Virus record (IMG/VR): IMGVR_UViG_3300033388_002303
Span: 1-40,852 of that record
Length of the DNA stretch: 40,852 nt
Source: a virus
Strand: one strand, 5' to 3'
Position 1 is the first letter of the stretch. Each line of letters opens with the position of its first letter. The notes below the pieces were generated by a model. That model made no database searches. It saw nothing but the letters and a program-made list of their open reading frames with translations, and was not told where the DNA came from. Position numbers and translations under genes: made by a program. Shown here one piece after another: positions 39,380 to 40,852 of the stretch.

Positions 39380-39571
39380 TTATGAATTCGTGGGTATCTT
39401 CTTGTCTGCTGTTAGTATTCTATCTCTTCTCTTCTGTGTTCCAGTAGCCAAACTAAAGGCTCTGTCTATTTCTTCATGTGCTGCAAAAAGTGCTTCAACT
39501 GTTAGCTCTTCGTCAGTGTAATTAAATTTATGTCCCCAATCTTCTTCTGTGTTGAATATCTGTAGATTCAT
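39380..39571 (-). CDS. Hypothetical small acidic protein (63 aa)
   Basis: The start is set at ATG 39571 because it follows CTAAATTAATACTA and clears the upstream stop by 10 bp; a longer frame from 39607 would overlap the neighbour. Acidic helical product (LQIFNTEEDWGHKFNYTDEE). No motif recognised. Confidence 0.55.
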   Translation of the reverse strand: MNLQIFNTEEDWGHKFNYTDEELTVEALFAAHEEIDRAFSLATGTQKRRDRILTADKKIPTNS

Positions 39572-39581
39572 TAGTATTAAT

Positions 39582-39824
39582 TTAGCATGATTCGGTGATA
39601 AAATCAAGGAACGCCTGGAAGTGCCTGTCGGACATAGCGTCTATGATTACTGTTTCATCAACATCAAAAAGCATGTTCATACTTGCGTGTTCATACCACT
39701 TGTCCCACTGTGGACTGCTTAACAATGCACCTGCTATTGTTTGATGGCTTCCTCCGCAGCATTTAGTGGCCCTGGCTAATCTAGTGGAACTACTATCACT
39801 AGGAATTATATGTTTATCTTTCAT
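39582..39824 (-). CDS. Hypothetical protein (80 aa)
   Basis: Contains RATKCCGGSHQTIAGALLSS and DVDETVIIDAM, mixed alpha/beta, no known motif. Coupled to the upstream gene by a 4-bp overlap. Confidence 0.58.
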   Translation of the reverse strand: MKDKHIIPSDSSSTRLARATKCCGGSHQTIAGALLSSPQWDKWYEHASMNMLFDVDETVIIDAMSDRHFQAFLDFITESC

Positions 39825-40072
39825 TGTTTCTTTTTGTTAATAAAGTTGTAGTAGTTTTCTTGTTGTTCATTGGCTACAGCGTTGCTTACTGGCCCCTCCC
39901 ACGTCCCCTTCTTAACCTTCACTGCCTCATAAGTACTATCAACCACCTGGTCTAAAGCCGAGGAAAGAAACCTCTCAAGTGCATCATCGTGCGCTGTTCG
40001 TGCAAACCTGGGGTTTCTAAGCCTCCTAAAATCCTCAAGTAAGTCCTTTTTAATTTGTTTTAATGTCTTCAT
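39821..40072 (-). CDS. Hypothetical helical protein (83 aa)
   Basis: Basic helical N-terminus (KTLKQIKKDLLEDFRRLRNP) and a central helix (DDALERFLSSALDQVVDSTY). No family recognised. It overlaps both neighbours by four bases. Confidence 0.58.
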   Translation of the reverse strand: MKTLKQIKKDLLEDFRRLRNPRFARTAHDDALERFLSSALDQVVDSTYEAVKVKKGTWEGPVSNAVANEQQENYYNFINKKKQ

Positions 40073-40521
40073 TTCTTCTTAGTTAGATATTCAAAAGCTT
40101 TACTATACTTCTTTCCCCATTCTTCACATTCTTCTTTTGTTCGGAAGCATGCACCAGAGGTGGCCCACAAAAACAAGTAGTCCTGCTCGAAACCATCGCT
40201 TGCTTTGAGCACCCCATGTTCAAAATTCCAATACCAACACTCCTCCCCCTCTTTAGGAATCCACGCCTTTGCCATGCTCTGAAGTCTCAGTTTGTACATC
40301 TCACAAGCCTTTTTTTTGTCTTTACCCCAAAAACAATTGCCTGTGGATAGTGCGTGATTGTCCGCGTCATCGTTCAACCAAATAGTCATGTCCATGTACC
40401 CAAATTTATTTATAAATCTATATTCTTCATCTTCCTCTGGCCTGTCCTTCTTCTTCTTCGCATACTTCTCAATAAGGTCATCAGCTACTTCATCTGGTAC
40501 TTCAATTTGTATTGTTTTCAT
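40069..40521 (-). CDS. Hypothetical protein (150 aa)
   Basis: Begins MKTIQIEVPDEVADDLIEKY, then DMTIWLNDD and WIPKEGEECWYWNFEHG, a WxPxxGExxWY pattern that recurs in small phage proteins of unknown function. The C-terminus has CFRTKEECEEWGKKY. Probably a conserved accessory protein. Confidence 0.62.
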   Translation of the reverse strand: MKTIQIEVPDEVADDLIEKYAKKKKDRPEEDEEYRFINKFGYMDMTIWLNDDADNHALSTGNCFWGKDKKKACEMYKLRLQSMAKAWIPKEGEECWYWNFEHGVLKASDGFEQDYLFLWATSGACFRTKEECEEWGKKYSKAFEYLTKKK

Positions 40522-40526
40522 AGTGT

Positions 40527-40673
40527 TTATTTATTTAAATGTTTAAATATTTCATCCTCACTTACTTGTAGCAGTCCGTAGTTGGGGCATTCAGGGTGTA
40601 CACACACATTATACAGCCCATCCTCTGTGTTTGTTTCTATCTCTGCGTTACACTGTAAGCAGTAATTCTTCAT
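40527..40673 (-). CDS. Small zinc-ribbon protein (48 aa)
   Basis: Starts at ATG 40673 with A-rich leader. CLQC at 5-8 and CVHPEC at 24-29 form a probable one-zinc ribbon, followed by an acidic tail (VSEDEIFKHLNK). No further function evident. Confidence 0.6.
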   Translation of the reverse strand: MKNYCLQCNAEIETNTEDGLYNVCVHPECPNYGLLQVSEDEIFKHLNK

Positions 40674-40690
40674 AGTGTTTGTTTAGTTAA

Positions 40691-40852
40691 TTATTTATTC
40701 ATTTCTTTGTATCCATAAGCTAATTTCTTTAAAGCTCCTAGGTTTACACAAGCGTTGTGTTGTGAAGCTTTCTTGAGAACAGGCCAACTATATTTGTTTT
40801 GTAGTTCTTTACATTTAGATATACTATATTCTCTTCTAATATATTTATCTTT
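40691..40852 (-). CDS. Partial CDS at the right edge, C-terminal 53 aa
   Basis: A minus-strand frame is open from the window edge to TAA at 40693-40691, with no start inside. The product (KCKELQNKYSWPVLKKASQH ... LGALKKLAYGYKEM) is basic and helical. It shows that the genome or scaffold continues to the right. Confidence 0.6.
   Translation of the reverse strand, partial: KDKYIRREYSISKCKELQNKYSWPVLKKASQHNACVNLGALKKLAYGYKEMNK

Overview
The window is a stretch of a tailed double-stranded DNA phage genome (portal, both terminase subunits, capsid, scaffold, tail and internal virion proteins, endolysin). No tape-measure, tail-tube or sheath gene of the long-tailed kind is visible, and the tail region ends in two large internal-type virion proteins, so a short-tailed (podovirus-like) particle is the best inference. 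No integrase, DNA polymerase, helicase or primase is seen. A gene runs off the right edge and possibly one off the left edge, so the window may not be the whole genome. The host cannot be named. Start codons almost never have a Shine-Dalgarno sequence; they follow short A/T-rich leaders, often AAACC-ATG in the early genes. The few clear promoters are sigma70-like (TTGACA-N17-TACAAT type). The endolysin carries an S-layer-homology-like tail. This points to a host that rarely uses Shine-Dalgarno initiation but has an ordinary sigma70. TGA is a normal stop: many genes overlap as ATGA.

Layout. Positions 1-940 hold tiny minus-strand genes, a tRNA-like element and structured non-coding DNA. From an early promoter at 940-968, a tightly packed plus-strand early module runs to about 9.1 kb. 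It holds a recombination set (ERF-like annealing protein, YqaJ exonuclease, NinG/Rap-like nuclease), an Rnl2-type RNA ligase, a PcfJ-like protein with an octapeptide repeat, and about 20 small genes, many under 60 codons. A separate promoter at 9072-9100 drives a secreted lysozyme-like protein. After a terminator and a palindrome comes a helix-turn-helix regulator (10012-10695), and a bidirectional terminator separates the early and late arms.

Everything from 10.8 kb to the right edge is minus strand, read from right to left, except one small membrane-protein gene at 12837-13001 with its own strong promoter. In reading order the late arm has small genes, groES-groEL with a dedicated promoter and palindrome, terminase small subunit, a small cassette (tRNA-like element, Phd-like protein with TGTACA operator boxes, small membrane peptide, conserved small protein), terminase large subunit, portal, scaffold, decoration protein, major capsid protein, a long series of beta-rich and LamG-like tail or adhesion proteins, tail adaptor or hub proteins, two internal virion proteins (one with a CHAP-like hydrolase), and a lysis cassette (papain-like protease, amidase endolysin, two small proteins including a Tad2-like anti-Thoeris candidate, holin-like protein).

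The most notable points are: the self-contained groESL unit with an unusual GroEL apical domain; the TGTACA box array in front of a Phd-like/zinc-ribbon fusion with no obvious toxin; the papain-like protease beside the endolysin; a sequence motif (TETMPxDTFVF) shared by two different wall-degrading proteins; a duplicated beta module in two neighbouring tail proteins; and two tRNA-like elements that do not fold as ordinary tRNAs.
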